Assembly (NCBI GenBank): GCA_026225475.1
Contig: JAMFSU010000146.1
Span: 1 to 61,179, forward strand
Direction of reading: 5' to 3'
DNA length: 61,179 nucleotides
Source: Duganella sp.
GTDB taxonomy: Bacteria; Pseudomonadota; Gammaproteobacteria; Burkholderiales; Burkholderiaceae_D
Shown: in pieces, positions 19,236 to 28,532 of the stretch
Numbering within the stretch: the stretch's first letter is position 1
Layout of the letters: every line of letters starts with the position of its first letter
Notes under the pieces: model-generated
The model's input: the letters and a program-made list of their open reading frames with translations, nothing else
Told to the model about the DNA's origin: nothing
The model's database searches: none
Made by a program: the position numbers and the translations under genes

Positions 19236-19308
19236 CCGTATCAAGGAGCGTTGCGACAAGATCAGATCTTGCCAGGCTTGATACGGTTACCAAGCAACCG
19301 CGCTCACG
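19236..19308 (+). ncRNA. SAH riboswitch upstream of ahcY
   Basis: The parts of the known S-adenosylhomocysteine riboswitch are visible in order. P1 is CCGTATCAAG (19236-19245) with CTTGATACGG (19277-19286). The conserved GAGCGTTGCGA follows P1 at 19246. The P2 hairpin is CAAGAT / ATCTTG (19257-19271), then CCAGGCTTG. A further hairpin GGTT / AACC lies at 19285-19299. CGCTC at 19301-19305 can pair with GAGCG at 19246-19250 to make the family pseudoknot. The element sits about 50 bases before ahcY, exactly where this class is found in beta-proteobacteria. No covariance search was run. Confidence 0.93.
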
Positions 19309-19331
19309 TTACTTTTTTTCTGATTTCTTGA

Positions 19332-19357
19332 AAGGAGGGCGTGAGAACGCCGTTGCC
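19332..19357 (+). promoter_or_regulatory. Ribosome site and GNRA hairpin before ahcY
   Basis: The strong ribosome site AAGGAGG (19332-19338) lies about 19 bases before the ATG at 19358, which is too far for normal use. Between them a hairpin GGCGT-GAGA-ACGCC (19338-19351) can fold and would bring the site within about six bases of the ATG. The loop side CGTGAG (19340-19345) is also a perfect complement of CTCACG (19303-19308) at the riboswitch 3' edge, so the two pairings exclude each other. Confidence 0.6.
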
Positions 19358-20767
19358 ATGAATACCACTTCCAAAGATTATGTGATTGCCGATATCGGCC
19401 TGGCGCAATGGGGCCATAAGGAAATCCGTATCGCCGAAACCGAAATGCCCGGCCTGATGGCCATTCGTGAAGAATTTTCTGCCGCGCAACCGCTGAAGGG
19501 CGCGCGCATCACCGGTTCGATTCACATGACGATCCAGACGGCGGTGCTGATCCAGACGCTCGAAGCGCTGGGCGCCAAGGTACGTTGGGCTTCCTGCAAT
19601 ATTTACTCGACCCAGGATCATGCGGCCGCAGCGATTGCTGATGCCGGTACGCCAGTGTTCGCCTTCAAGGGTGAGTCACTCGACGATTACTGGGAATTCA
19701 CCCACCGCATTTTTGAATGGTCAGGTGCTGACGATCAGCAAGCCAACATGATTCTCGATGATGGCGGCGATGCGACCTTGCTGTTGCATCTCGGCACCCG
19801 TGCCGAAAAAGATGCATCGGTGCTCGACAAGCCAGGTTCGGAAGAAGAAATCTGCCTGTTCAACTCGATCAAGAAACGTCTGGCCAGCCACAAGAACTGG
19901 TATTCCACGCGTCTGGCGCAAATCAAGGGCGTGACCGAAGAAACCACCACCGGCGTGCACCGCTTGTATCAGATGCACAAGGAAGGCAAGCTGGCATTCC
20001 CGGCGATCAACGTCAACGATTCGGTCACCAAGTCCAAATTCGACAACCTGTATGGTTGCCGTGAATCGCTGGTCGATGGCATCAAGCGTGCCACTGACGT
20101 GATGATTGCAGGCAAGGTCGCTGTCATCGCCGGTTACGGTGATGTCGGCAAGGGGTCGGCACAAGCCATGCGTGCACTGTCGGCACAAGTCTGGGTAACA
20201 GAAATCGATCCGATCTGCGCATTGCAGGCAGCCATGGAAGGCTATCGTGTGGTCACCATGGAATATGCGGCCGAACACGGCGATATTTTCGTGACCTGTA
20301 CCGGTAATTATCATGTGATCACCCTCGACCATATGACGAAGATGAAAGACCAGGCCATCGTTTGCAACATCGGTCACTTCGACAATGAAATCGAAGTCGC
20401 CGCCCTGAAGCAATACACCTGGGAAAACATCAAGCCGCAAGTCGATCACGTGATCTTCCCTGATGGCAAGCGCATCATCCTGCTGGCCGAAGGCCGTCTG
20501 GTCAACCTCGGTTGCGGCACTGGTCACCCATCGTATGTGATGAGTTCGTCGTTTGCCAATCAAACCATTGCGCAGATCGAACTGTTCGTCAACACCACCA
20601 GCTATCCAGTGGGCGTCTATACGTTGCCTAAGCATCTGGACGAAAAGGTCGCGCGTTTGCAATTGAAGAAACTCAATGCGCAACTGTCGGAACTGACCAC
20701 TGAGCAAGCAGACTATATCGGCGTGCAAAAAACTGGCCCTTACAAGCCAGAGCACTACCGTTATTAA
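19358..20767 (+). CDS. ahcY: S-adenosylhomocysteine hydrolase
   Basis: Cleaves S-adenosylhomocysteine to homocysteine and adenosine, relieving product inhibition of methyltransferases. The 469-residue protein shows the NAD-binding loop [34 protein letters not shown] and the C-terminal [12 protein letters not shown]. The ATG at 19358 ([16 protein letters not shown]) is chosen; the in-frame TTG at 19328 would run through the ribosome site. Expression should rise with SAH through the upstream riboswitch. The adenosine released links this cycle to purine metabolism further along the window. Confidence 0.97.
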   Translation: MNTTSKDYVIADIGLAQWGHKEIRIAETEMPGLMAIREEFSAAQPLKGARITGSIHMTIQTAVLIQTLEALGAKVRWASCNIYSTQDHAAAAIADAGTPVFAFKGESLDDYWEFTHRIFEWSGADDQQANMILDDGGDATLLLHLGTRAEKDASVLDKPGSEEEICLFNSIKKRLASHKNWYSTRLAQIKGVTEETTTGVHRLYQMHKEGKLAFPAINVNDSVTKSKFDNLYGCRESLVDGIKRATDVMIAGKVAVIAGYGDVGKGSAQAMRALSAQVWVTEIDPICALQAAMEGYRVVTMEYAAEHGDIFVTCTGNYHVITLDHMTKMKDQAIVCNIGHFDNEIEVAALKQYTWENIKPQVDHVIFPDGKRIILLAEGRLVNLGCGTGHPSYVMSSSFANQTIAQIELFVNTTSYPVGVYTLPKHLDEKVARLQLKKLNAQLSELTTEQADYIGVQKTGPYKPEHYRY

Positions 20768-20851
20768 TCAATAGTGATCGAAGTCGCCTGAGCTGGCTGC
20801 GCTGTCATGGCGTATTCAGTTCAGGTGGCGCATTACCCGCAAGGAGTTTCC

Positions 20852-21202
20852 ATGATATTGCTGTTGACCTGGCTGATCAACGCCCTGGCGTTGTTGGCAG
20901 TCCCCTACCTGATGCACTCGGTACAAGTCGATAGTTTCGGCGTGGCGCTGGTTGCCGCATTGATCCTCGGCTTTGTGAACACGCTGCTGCGTCCGGTGCT
21001 GGTGATTCTCACCCTGCCGGTCACGATGCTGACCTTGGGTTTGTTCATTCTGATCATCAATGGATTGATGTTCTGGGTTGTGGCGCAATTGGTGGGCGGC
21101 TTTCATGTTGCCGGTTTCTGGGCCGCAGTGGGTGGTGCCTTGTTGTACAGCATCGTGTCCTGGGCGCTGTCGACGTTGTTGCTCAAATCCAGCCGTAACT
21201 GA
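20852..21202 (+). CDS. Four-helix membrane protein, phage-holin-like family
   Basis: A 116-residue, very hydrophobic protein with four predicted membrane helices. LGFVNTLLRPVLVILTLP followed by a helix containing INGLMFW is typical of the YvlD / 'mycobacterial four-TM phage holin' family. The function is unknown and there is no phage context. A good ribosome site (AAGGAG) precedes the ATG. It sits between ahcY and metF with short gaps, a position I recall as conserved in related genomes, which hints at a role tied to the methyl cycle. Confidence 0.85.
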   Translation: MILLLTWLINALALLAVPYLMHSVQVDSFGVALVAALILGFVNTLLRPVLVILTLPVTMLTLGLFILIINGLMFWVVAQLVGGFHVAGFWAAVGGALLYSIVSWALSTLLLKSSRN

Positions 21203-21223
21203 TCGTCTTCGGACGGCGTTTTC

Positions 21224-22066
21224 ATGACACCACATAATTTCAGTATCGAATTTTTCCCACCCAAGACGCCAGACGGCACAGAAAAGCTGCGCGCCACGCG
21301 CGCACGTCTGGCCGCATTGCATCCCAAGTATTTTTCGGTCACCTTTGGCGCTGGTGGCTCGACCCAGCAGGGCACGCTGTCGACCGTGCTCGAAATCCTG
21401 CAAGAAGGCCATGAAGCGGCACCGCATCTGTCTTGCATCGGCAGTTCACGCACTGCCTTGCGCAGCATTTTGAGCCAATACCAGGCACATGGCATCAAGC
21501 GCCTGGTGGCCTTGCGCGGTGATTTGCCCAGTGGTTATGGCGCGGTCGATGCAGCTTCGGGAGAGTTTCGCTACGCCAATGAATTGGTTGAGTTCATTCG
21601 TGCCGAGACGGGCGACTGGTTTCACATTGAAGTCGGTGCCTATCCTGAAATGCATCCACAGGCTAAATCGCCGCAAGACGACGTACAGCAGTTTGCGCGC
21701 AAAGTGAAGGCTGGTGCTGATGCTGCCATTACGCAGTATTTCTACAATGCCGATGCGTATTTTCACTTTGTCGATGAAAGCCGCAAACTGGGTGTCGACA
21801 TTCCGATCGTGCCAGGGATCATGCCGATCACCAATTATTCGCAACTGATGCGTTTTTCTGACATGTGCGGTACGGAAATTCCGCGTTGGGTACGTCTCAA
21901 GCTGGCCAGCTACGGCGACGATACCGACTCCATCCGGGCCTTCGGTCTTGATGTCGTCACGCAATTGTGCGAAAAGTTATTGGCCGGTGGCGCACCGGGA
22001 TTGCACTTCTATACGCTCAATCAAGCCAATGCCACCATGTCAATCTGGCAACGTCTGGTGGCTTGA
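21224..22066 (+). CDS. metF: Methylenetetrahydrofolate reductase
   Basis: Reduces 5,10-methylene-THF to 5-methyl-THF with FAD and NADH, supplying the methyl group for methionine synthesis. The 280-residue barrel starts with NFSIEFFPPKTPDG, has the catalytic Glu in that block, and later shows VTFGAGGST, LVALRGDLP and PGIMPITNYSQL. It is 21 bases after the holin-like gene and closes the methyl-cycle operon with a strong terminator. Confidence 0.96.
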   Translation: MTPHNFSIEFFPPKTPDGTEKLRATRARLAALHPKYFSVTFGAGGSTQQGTLSTVLEILQEGHEAAPHLSCIGSSRTALRSILSQYQAHGIKRLVALRGDLPSGYGAVDAASGEFRYANELVEFIRAETGDWFHIEVGAYPEMHPQAKSPQDDVQQFARKVKAGADAAITQYFYNADAYFHFVDESRKLGVDIPIVPGIMPITNYSQLMRFSDMCGTEIPRWVRLKLASYGDDTDSIRAFGLDVVTQLCEKLLAGGAPGLHFYTLNQANATMSIWQRLVA

Positions 22067-22087
22067 GCCGATTCGCATTGCAACATC

Positions 22088-22115
22088 AGGCCGGCACACT
22101 TGCCGGCCTTTTTTA
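22088..22115 (+). terminator. Terminator after metF
   Basis: Stem AGGCCGGC / GCCGGCCT with a six-base loop, followed by a run of T. It overlaps the last codons of the convergent cyclo-ligase gene. Confidence 0.92.
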
Positions 22116-22691
22116 TGGGCTGGTGATGATGACATCCAGAGCAATGTCATGGACTTCGCCGGCGAACTGCTGCAAGCCATGCGCATAGGCGACGCCGATG
22201 GCCAGCGGACGCGGTTGTTGCGCGAGTGTGCGGTCATAGAAGCCGCCACCATAGCCGAGCCGGATACGCGCTGTATTGAAGCCCAGGCAAGGAATCAGAA
22301 GGGCTTGCGGTTGCACGGCCTCTCCGTTGACAGGTACCGAAGTGCCCAGTGCATCCTTGACCAAGGTTTCGCCCGGTATCCAGCGCACAAAACCCAAGGC
22401 CTGATCCTGACCGTGAATAATTGGTAACGACAGGTGCACGCCTTGCTCACTCAAGACGTTATAGAGCGCAAGCAGATCGGGTTCCTGGCGAATCGGGTGA
22501 TACACCCCCAGACTTTGCACCGGATGTGCCTGCAGCCAGTCGCGCAGGCGCTGGCATAGGATGGTTTCGGCAGCAACTTTTTGCGCGGCGCTCATGTCGT
22601 GCCTTGCCTGCATTAATTGCCGGCGTAAAAAGGCCTTCGTAAGGGGATCGTCGGCGCGCTCACTATCGCGTACTATTGTTGACGTCGTCAT
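22113..22691 (-). CDS. 5-formyltetrahydrofolate cyclo-ligase
   Basis: Converts 5-formyl-THF to 5,10-methenyl-THF with ATP. The 192-residue protein has the family pattern: LRRQLMQARHDMS at the N-terminus, a central VYHPIRQEPDL and the glycine-rich RIRLGYGGGFYDRTL ending near the C-terminus. It belongs to the same one-carbon theme as the converging metF. The start at 22691 is the first ATG giving a normal N-terminus; it is divergent from slt with 26 bases between. Confidence 0.93.
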   Translation of the reverse strand: MTTSTIVRDSERADDPLTKAFLRRQLMQARHDMSAAQKVAAETILCQRLRDWLQAHPVQSLGVYHPIRQEPDLLALYNVLSEQGVHLSLPIIHGQDQALGFVRWIPGETLVKDALGTSVPVNGEAVQPQALLIPCLGFNTARIRLGYGGGFYDRTLAQQPRPLAIGVAYAHGLQQFAGEVHDIALDVIITSP

Positions 22692-22717
22692 CTGTTTCAA
22701 TCTAGGGTTGTCTAAGT

Positions 22718-24670
22718 ATGCAATTAAAGAAATGCGCGCTTGTCGTCTCATGTGGTTTGGCCGTCGCACTCAGTCTGGCGCCACCAGCGCAGGCGCAAAA
22801 ACGGCTGGCGGCCAATGCCAGCCAGGATGACATCTTCCTGGCCCTGCGCGATGCCACGCGCGCCGACGATGCTGCCACGGCACGCAGTCTGGCGGCGCGC
22901 TTGCCGAATTATGTCATTGCTTCGTATGTTGATTATTATCGACTCAAGCCGCGCGTGCGCGATTTCACCGCACCGCAGTCGGAAATCCGTGATTTCCTGA
23001 GTCGTTACGACGGCACTGCCATTGCCGACCGTTTGCGCAATGATTGGTTATTGGCTTTGGGCAAGAATGACGACTGGGCCACTTTCGATGAGCAATATCC
23101 GCTGTTCGTGCTCAATGACGACGTGCAGGTCAAATGCTTCGCGCTCAATTCGCGTGCGTTGAAGGGCCAGAATGTTGCCGACGAAGCGCGTGCACTATTG
23201 ACCACGCCCAAGGACTATGGCCAAGGCTGTAGCGAATTGATCGGCACGTTGGCGCAAAATCACCAGTTCAGCGAAAACGATGTCTGGGTGCAGATTCGCC
23301 AGGCCGTTGAAGCCGGTGGTACGACCGTGGCGCACCGCGCCGCCATCTTTACCGACAATGGCGACGTCACGCTGCAACAGGCAATCGACAAGCCGGCCAC
23401 GATTCTGGCACGCGGACCCGGGCGCAATCGAACCGCACATGAACTCTACATCATCGCCCTCGGTCGCGCCGCCAAGGTCAATCCGCAACAAGCGGCGGCC
23501 TTGCTCGGCAGCGCCACTGGCTTGAGTGCGCAAGAGCAGGCGATCGCCTGGGCGCAGATTGCCTTGCCGGCATCGATGAAACTGATGCCGGAAGCACTGG
23601 ATTACTGGCGCAACACCAAGGATGCGCCGCTGTCATATGAAGCCTATCAATGGAAGGCGCGCATAGCCTTGCGCGCAGGCGACTGGAAATTACTGAAGAC
23701 CAGCATCGAGGCGATGCCGGCATCGTTGCGCAATGACATTACCTGGATTTACTGGATGGCGCGCGCGCAAAAGCAAGATGGCCAGACCGAGGTAGCGCAG
23801 CGTTTGTTCCAGTCAATTGCCTCGAATGTCAGCTTTTACGGCCAGTTGGCCACCGAGGAGTTAGGCCAGAAAATCGTCGTGCCGCCAGGGCCAGTACCAT
23901 CGACTGCCGCCGAGATTGCGCCAATGACACAGAATGCCGGATTTCAGCGTTCACTCAAGTTCTATGAGCTCGACATGCGCTTTGAAGGCATTCGCGAATG
24001 GAACTGGGAATTGCGCAAGATGAACGATCGCCAGTTGCTGGCTGCGGCCGAATTCGCGCGTCAGAGCGACGTGCTCGACCGGATGGTCAATACTTCCGAC
24101 CGCACCCGTACCGAGATGGATTTCACGCAGCGTTTCCCCGCGCCGCATCTGGCTGAAATGAGCAGCAATACAAGGCCTTTGGGCCTGGAAAATGCCTGGG
24201 TCTACGGCCTGATCCGGCAGGAATCACGTTTCATCAGGAACGCTAAATCCTATGTCGGCGCATCAGGTCTGATGCAACTGATGCCATCGACCGCCAAATT
24301 TGTCGCCAAGAAAATAGGCATGACTGAGTTCCGTCAAGATTCGATCAACGATATCAATACCAATATACTGCTTGGCACCAGTTATCTGAACATGGTACTG
24401 GGTAATCTGGATGGTTCGCAGGCGCTGGCAACAGCTGCCTACAATGCCGGCCCGAGCCGTCCACGCAACTGGCGCTCGACGCTGAATCGTCCAGTGGAAG
24501 GGGCCATTTTTGCGGAGACGATTCCGTTCAATGAGACCCGCGGTTACGTCAAGAACGTCATGTCCAACGCGACGTACTATGCCGCCATGTTCGAGAACAA
24601 GCCGCAGTCGCTCAAGCAACGACTCGGCATGATCGCGCCCAAGACCAATACACCCACGGACTTACCATAA
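22718..24670 (+). CDS. slt: Soluble lytic murein transglycosylase
   Basis: A periplasmic enzyme that cleaves glycan strands to 1,6-anhydromuropeptides. A signal peptide (cleavage after AQA, about residue 27) leads a long alpha-helical superhelix of about 450 residues. The C-terminal SLT domain has the catalytic Glu in LIRQESRF, then ASGLMQLMPSTAKFVAKKIG and ATAAYNAGPSRPRNWR. At 650 residues it is close to Slt70 in length. It has its own promoter. Confidence 0.95.
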   Translation: MQLKKCALVVSCGLAVALSLAPPAQAQKRLAANASQDDIFLALRDATRADDAATARSLAARLPNYVIASYVDYYRLKPRVRDFTAPQSEIRDFLSRYDGTAIADRLRNDWLLALGKNDDWATFDEQYPLFVLNDDVQVKCFALNSRALKGQNVADEARALLTTPKDYGQGCSELIGTLAQNHQFSENDVWVQIRQAVEAGGTTVAHRAAIFTDNGDVTLQQAIDKPATILARGPGRNRTAHELYIIALGRAAKVNPQQAAALLGSATGLSAQEQAIAWAQIALPASMKLMPEALDYWRNTKDAPLSYEAYQWKARIALRAGDWKLLKTSIEAMPASLRNDITWIYWMARAQKQDGQTEVAQRLFQSIASNVSFYGQLATEELGQKIVVPPGPVPSTAAEIAPMTQNAGFQRSLKFYELDMRFEGIREWNWELRKMNDRQLLAAAEFARQSDVLDRMVNTSDRTRTEMDFTQRFPAPHLAEMSSNTRPLGLENAWVYGLIRQESRFIRNAKSYVGASGLMQLMPSTAKFVAKKIGMTEFRQDSINDINTNILLGTSYLNMVLGNLDGSQALATAAYNAGPSRPRNWRSTLNRPVEGAIFAETIPFNETRGYVKNVMSNATYYAAMFENKPQSLKQRLGMIAPKTNTPTDLP

Positions 24671-24728
24671 TTGGTGTGAAACGTTCTGCAGCGCAGTTGG
24701 CGGTGATAGGAAGGAAGGAATAGTGGTC

Positions 24729-25697
24729 ATGGTGGACAACAACATATTGATCATCGGCGGTTCGGGTTTCATCGGTAGCCAGTTGGTCGCGCAGCTGGTG
24801 CGTGCCGGCGTTGGCCAAATCACTGTAGCCTGCCGTCGTTACGAACGTAGCAAGCATCTGCAGGTGATGCCGACGGTGCGTGTCGTGACTGCCGATGTGC
24901 ATGATGAAGCTGCGCTGGATCGCTTGTTTGCGGGGGTCGATGCGGTTGTCAATCTGGTCGGTATTCTGCAGTCACGGCGTGGCGCTGCCGGGAGTTCCTA
25001 TGGCGCCGACTTTGCGCGCGCACATGTCGAACTGCCGCGCAAGATTGTCGCTGCTTGCGCCCGCCATGGAGTCAAACGCTATGTGCACTTCAGCGCGCTC
25101 GGCGCCGCGCTGCAAGCCCCCTCCATGTATTTACGCTCGAAGGCCGCTGGCGAGCTGGCGGCCTTGAGTGATCCGGGATTGGCAGTCACGGTGTTGCAAC
25201 CCTCTGTGGTGTTTGGCGAGCACGATCATTTTCTGAATTTATTTGCCGTGCTGCAAAAATATGTTCCCGTGATGCTGCTTGGTGGCGCCGAAGCCCGCTT
25301 TCAACCGGTGTATGTCGGCGATGTTGCGCAGGCTGTGGTCACGGTCCTGCAGCAACGTATTGGTGCCGGCAAACGGTATGAACTGGCCGGGCCGCAGATC
25401 TATACCTTGCGCCAACTGGTGCAACTGGCAGGCCTGTATGCGGGACATGTGCGGCCGATTATCGGCTTGCCGCCGAGTCTGGCAGCAGTGCAGGCTTTTT
25501 TTCTGGAGCATTTGCCAGGGCAGCTACTCAGTCGCGATAATCTGGCTTCGATGCAGGTGGACAATATCGCCGCCGCACCAATGGCCGCAGAACTCGGTAT
25601 TGTGCCGACTGCGCTGGAGGCGATTGCACCGCGCTATCTGGCCGGGGTGCATGAACAGCAACGATTGGCGGTGTATCGCCGCAACGCACGGCGCTGA
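24729..25697 (+). CDS. NAD(P)-binding protein, complex I NDUFA9-like
   Basis: A 322-residue member of the atypical short-chain dehydrogenase family related to the NDUFA9 subunit of complex I. The Rossmann motif IIGGSGFIGSQL is at the N-terminus. SALGAALQAPSMYLRSKAAGE contains a Tyr-x-x-x-Lys-like pattern. Members often bind NAD(P) structurally, and the substrate is unknown. The ATG at 24729 fits the ribosome site AGGAAGGAA at 24711-24719 better than the GTG two codons earlier. Confidence 0.85.
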   Translation: MVDNNILIIGGSGFIGSQLVAQLVRAGVGQITVACRRYERSKHLQVMPTVRVVTADVHDEAALDRLFAGVDAVVNLVGILQSRRGAAGSSYGADFARAHVELPRKIVAACARHGVKRYVHFSALGAALQAPSMYLRSKAAGELAALSDPGLAVTVLQPSVVFGEHDHFLNLFAVLQKYVPVMLLGGAEARFQPVYVGDVAQAVVTVLQQRIGAGKRYELAGPQIYTLRQLVQLAGLYAGHVRPIIGLPPSLAAVQAFFLEHLPGQLLSRDNLASMQVDNIAAAPMAAELGIVPTALEAIAPRYLAGVHEQQRLAVYRRNARR

Positions 25698-25750
25698 GCG
25701 CAATTTCAGCGGACAGGATGGTGTGTCCGCACTACCTTTCAGGATGACGC

Positions 25751-26449
25751 ATGCAAAATACTGAACTTGATCCGACACTGTCTGAAACCTTAGTCAAGGC
25801 CGGCAAAAATATGCTGACCTTGGTGATCGGCAACAAGAATTACTCGTCCTGGTCCATGCGTCCCTGGGTGGTGCTCACGGCGTTCGATATTCCGTTTCGT
25901 GAAGTGCGCATCTGTCTCGATCAGGACGATACCGCCAGCAGGATTGCCGAATATTCGGCGGCCGGTCGGGTACCGGTATTGCTCGATGATCTGACCAATA
26001 TATGGGACTCACTCGCCATCTGCGAATATCTGGCCGAACAATTCCCCGAGCGCGGGCTGTGGCCAGCAGAAAGCTCGGCACGTGCTGTCGCGCGCAGCAT
26101 TTGTGCGGAAATGCATTCCAGCTTTACCGGCTTGCGCAGCGCCATGGCGATGGATATTCGCGCCAGCTACCCGGGTCAAGGCCGCACGTCGGAAGCGCAG
26201 GGCGATATTGGCCGTGTCTGCGAAATTTGGGAAGACTGCCTGTCACAATTTGGCCACCATGAATTTCTGTTCGGCGATTTTTCGATTGCCGATGCCTTCT
26301 ATGCACCGGTGGTGATGCGTTTCCGCACTTATCAGGTGTCGTTGGCCCCAGCATTACAAGCTTATTGCAACCGTGTCGCCGCGCATCCAGCCGTGGCCAG
26401 CTGGATCGCTGGCGCACGGGCGGAAATCGAAGTGCTGCCGGATCATTGA
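25751..26449 (+). CDS. Glutathione S-transferase family protein
   Basis: A 232-residue protein with an N-terminal thioredoxin-like domain (VIGNKNYSSWSMRPWV, with Ser in the glutathione-activating position) and a C-terminal helical domain (about 105-225, FLFGDFSIADAFYAPVVMRF). This NKNYSSWSMRPW type is a widespread proteobacterial GST whose substrate is unknown. The ATG at 25751 has AGGA six bases upstream; the usual family N-terminus would start at the internal ATG at 25811. Confidence 0.88.
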   Translation: MQNTELDPTLSETLVKAGKNMLTLVIGNKNYSSWSMRPWVVLTAFDIPFREVRICLDQDDTASRIAEYSAAGRVPVLLDDLTNIWDSLAICEYLAEQFPERGLWPAESSARAVARSICAEMHSSFTGLRSAMAMDIRASYPGQGRTSEAQGDIGRVCEIWEDCLSQFGHHEFLFGDFSIADAFYAPVVMRFRTYQVSLAPALQAYCNRVAAHPAVASWIAGARAEIEVLPDH

Positions 26450-26465
26450 AGCAGTGAACAAGAAC

Positions 26466-27701
26466 ATGAACATCTATCGGGTCGGTGGCGCCGTGCGTGA
26501 TGAATTGCTCGGTTTGCCCGTGCAGGATCGCGACTATGTGGTGGTTGGCGCTACTCCCGAGCAGATGCTGGCGCAGGGTTACCGCCCGGTCGGCAAGGAT
26601 TTTCCGGTGTTTCTGCATCCGCAGACACAAGAGGAATATGCATTGGCGCGCACCGAGCGCAAGACTGCACCGGGTTACAAAGGTTTTGTGTTTCATACCG
26701 ATAGTGCCGTCACGCTTGAGCAGGATCTGGCGCGCCGTGATCTGACCATCAATGCGATCGCCAAGGGCGATGACGGCGTACTGGTCGATCCGTTTCACGG
26801 ACAGGATGATATTCGTGCGCGCGTGTTTCGCCATGTGTCCGATGCCTTTGTCGAAGACCCGGTACGGATTTTGCGGCTGGCACGCTTTGCCGCACGATTT
26901 CCTGCGTTCACCGTAGCGCCGGAAACCAATGCGCTGATGCAAACCATGGTGCGCGACGGCGAAGTCGACGCCCTGGTGCCGGAACGCGTCTGGCAGGAAC
27001 TGGCGCGGGGCATGCAGGAGCAGCGCCCCTCGCGTATGTTCGATGTCTTGCGTGCCTGCGGCGCATTGGCACGCATTCTGCCCGAGCTGGAGGCGCTATG
27101 GGGCGTGCCGCAACCGGCCAAATACCATCCCGAAATTGACACCGGCGTACATGTGATGATGGTGCTGGATTACGCCGCGTCCTGCGATTATTCGCTGGGC
27201 GTGCGTTTTGCGGCGCTGATGCACGACCTGGGCAAAGGCACTACGCCAGCCGAGTTGTGGCCCAGTCATCACGGCCATGAAGGCCGCAGCGTGGAATTGG
27301 TCGAGGCCATCTGCGTGCGCCTCAAGGTACCGAATGATTGCCGCGATCTGGCCATCATCACGGCGCGTGAGCATGGCAATGTCGGCCGCGCGTTCGAGTT
27401 GCGTCCAGCGACCATTATCAACCTGTTGGCGCGTTGCGACGGTTTTCGCAAGCCGGAGCGTTTTCATGACATGTTGCGGGCATCCGAATGCGACCGCCGT
27501 GGTCGCACCGGCTTTGAATCGGTCGCGTTTCCCCAGCTTGACTATTTGATGGGGGCATTGCAGGCGGCGCAAGGCATCAATGCCGGTGCCATCGCTGCGC
27601 AGCATCAGGCACAACCCGCACGGATTCCCGAAGCTATTCTGACGGCGCGCACCGAAGCGGTTGCCGCCTATGTTGCGACGGCGTCAGCCGTGGCACGCTG
27701 A
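26466..27701 (+). CDS. cca: CCA-adding tRNA nucleotidyltransferase
   Basis: Adds or repairs the 3' CCA of tRNAs without a template. The 411-residue enzyme has the class II head VGGAVRDELLGLPVQDRDYVVVG with the two catalytic aspartates (DRD), RRDLTINAIA, the RNA-binding helices, and a C-terminal HD phosphohydrolase domain (ALMHDLGKG ... HHGHE). This bacterial long form, with the HD domain, matches E. coli Cca. The ATG at 26466 gives the normal N-terminus. Confidence 0.96.
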   Translation: MNIYRVGGAVRDELLGLPVQDRDYVVVGATPEQMLAQGYRPVGKDFPVFLHPQTQEEYALARTERKTAPGYKGFVFHTDSAVTLEQDLARRDLTINAIAKGDDGVLVDPFHGQDDIRARVFRHVSDAFVEDPVRILRLARFAARFPAFTVAPETNALMQTMVRDGEVDALVPERVWQELARGMQEQRPSRMFDVLRACGALARILPELEALWGVPQPAKYHPEIDTGVHVMMVLDYAASCDYSLGVRFAALMHDLGKGTTPAELWPSHHGHEGRSVELVEAICVRLKVPNDCRDLAIITAREHGNVGRAFELRPATIINLLARCDGFRKPERFHDMLRASECDRRGRTGFESVAFPQLDYLMGALQAAQGINAGAIAAQHQAQPARIPEAILTARTEAVAAYVATASAVAR

Positions 27702-27711
27702 GCGGCCTGGC

Positions 27712-28410
27712 ATGCACCATTTTTTCGATCAATTGCTGACGCGCACCGAGCGTATCAAACACGCCATCGTCGAGGCCTCCGGCAAACCGCTGATTCTGGT
27801 CAAGGAATTGTCGCCGCGGGCACGCCGCCATTTGCTGCGTCATTTCCTGGCGCTGGAAGACAAGGACAGACTGCTGCGCTTTGGCAGCAAACTGTCCGAC
27901 GAACTGGTGACGCGCTATGTCGAAAGACTCGACTTCACGCGCGACACTATTTTTGGCGTGTACGACCGTAAGTTGCGCCTACTCGGGGTTGGCCATCTGG
28001 CCTTCGCACCGCGTGAAACATCGCGCATCAGCGGCGCCACCATCAAGGCGCGGGTGGCCGAGTTCGGCGTCTCGGTAGCGGCCGCCGCCCGTGGCATGGG
28101 GGTTGGCACCAAACTGTTCGAACGTGGCGCCATGCGTTGCCGCAACGTCGATGTTGATACGCTCTACATGCATTGTCTGTCGTCGAACAAGGTGATGATG
28201 CATATCGCCATCAAGGCCGGCATGGAAATTCATCGCGACTATAGTGAAGCCGATGCCTATCTCAAGCTCAAGCCGGCAAATTCGGTGACGGTGTTTCAGG
28301 AAGCCATGGAAGAGCAGATGGCCATGCTCGACTACATCATCAAAGCCAATTTGCGCGCCTTGTTCAAATGGATAGGCAACGTTACCGGCATTGGCAAGCC
28401 CAAGACCTAG
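27712..28410 (+). CDS. GNAT-family acetyltransferase
   Basis: A 232-residue protein with a GNAT acyl-CoA binding region: VSVAAAARGMGVGTKLFERGAMR corresponds to the (R/Q)xxGxG/A loop. An N-terminal stretch of about 60 residues (KELSPRARRHLLRHFLALEDKDRLLRFG) is characteristic of a proteobacterial subgroup whose substrate is unknown. It starts ten bases after the cca stop codon and is likely co-transcribed. Confidence 0.83.
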   Translation: MHHFFDQLLTRTERIKHAIVEASGKPLILVKELSPRARRHLLRHFLALEDKDRLLRFGSKLSDELVTRYVERLDFTRDTIFGVYDRKLRLLGVGHLAFAPRETSRISGATIKARVAEFGVSVAAAARGMGVGTKLFERGAMRCRNVDVDTLYMHCLSSNKVMMHIAIKAGMEIHRDYSEADAYLKLKPANSVTVFQEAMEEQMAMLDYIIKANLRALFKWIGNVTGIGKPKT

Positions 28411-28532
28411 CAGGCATCATCACGACGATAAATACGGTCAGTTCCAAGCCGGGTGATCCAAGCAGCGGCAGCAACCTGTGTGGCAAATCGGCGCATAATG
28501 TCGCCATCATCGTATCTTCAGCCTTCCTGACC

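Noticed and set aside
20852..21202. Prophage remnant
   Set aside because: Although the family name includes phage holin, no other phage gene is near, and the gene is part of the methyl-cycle operon.
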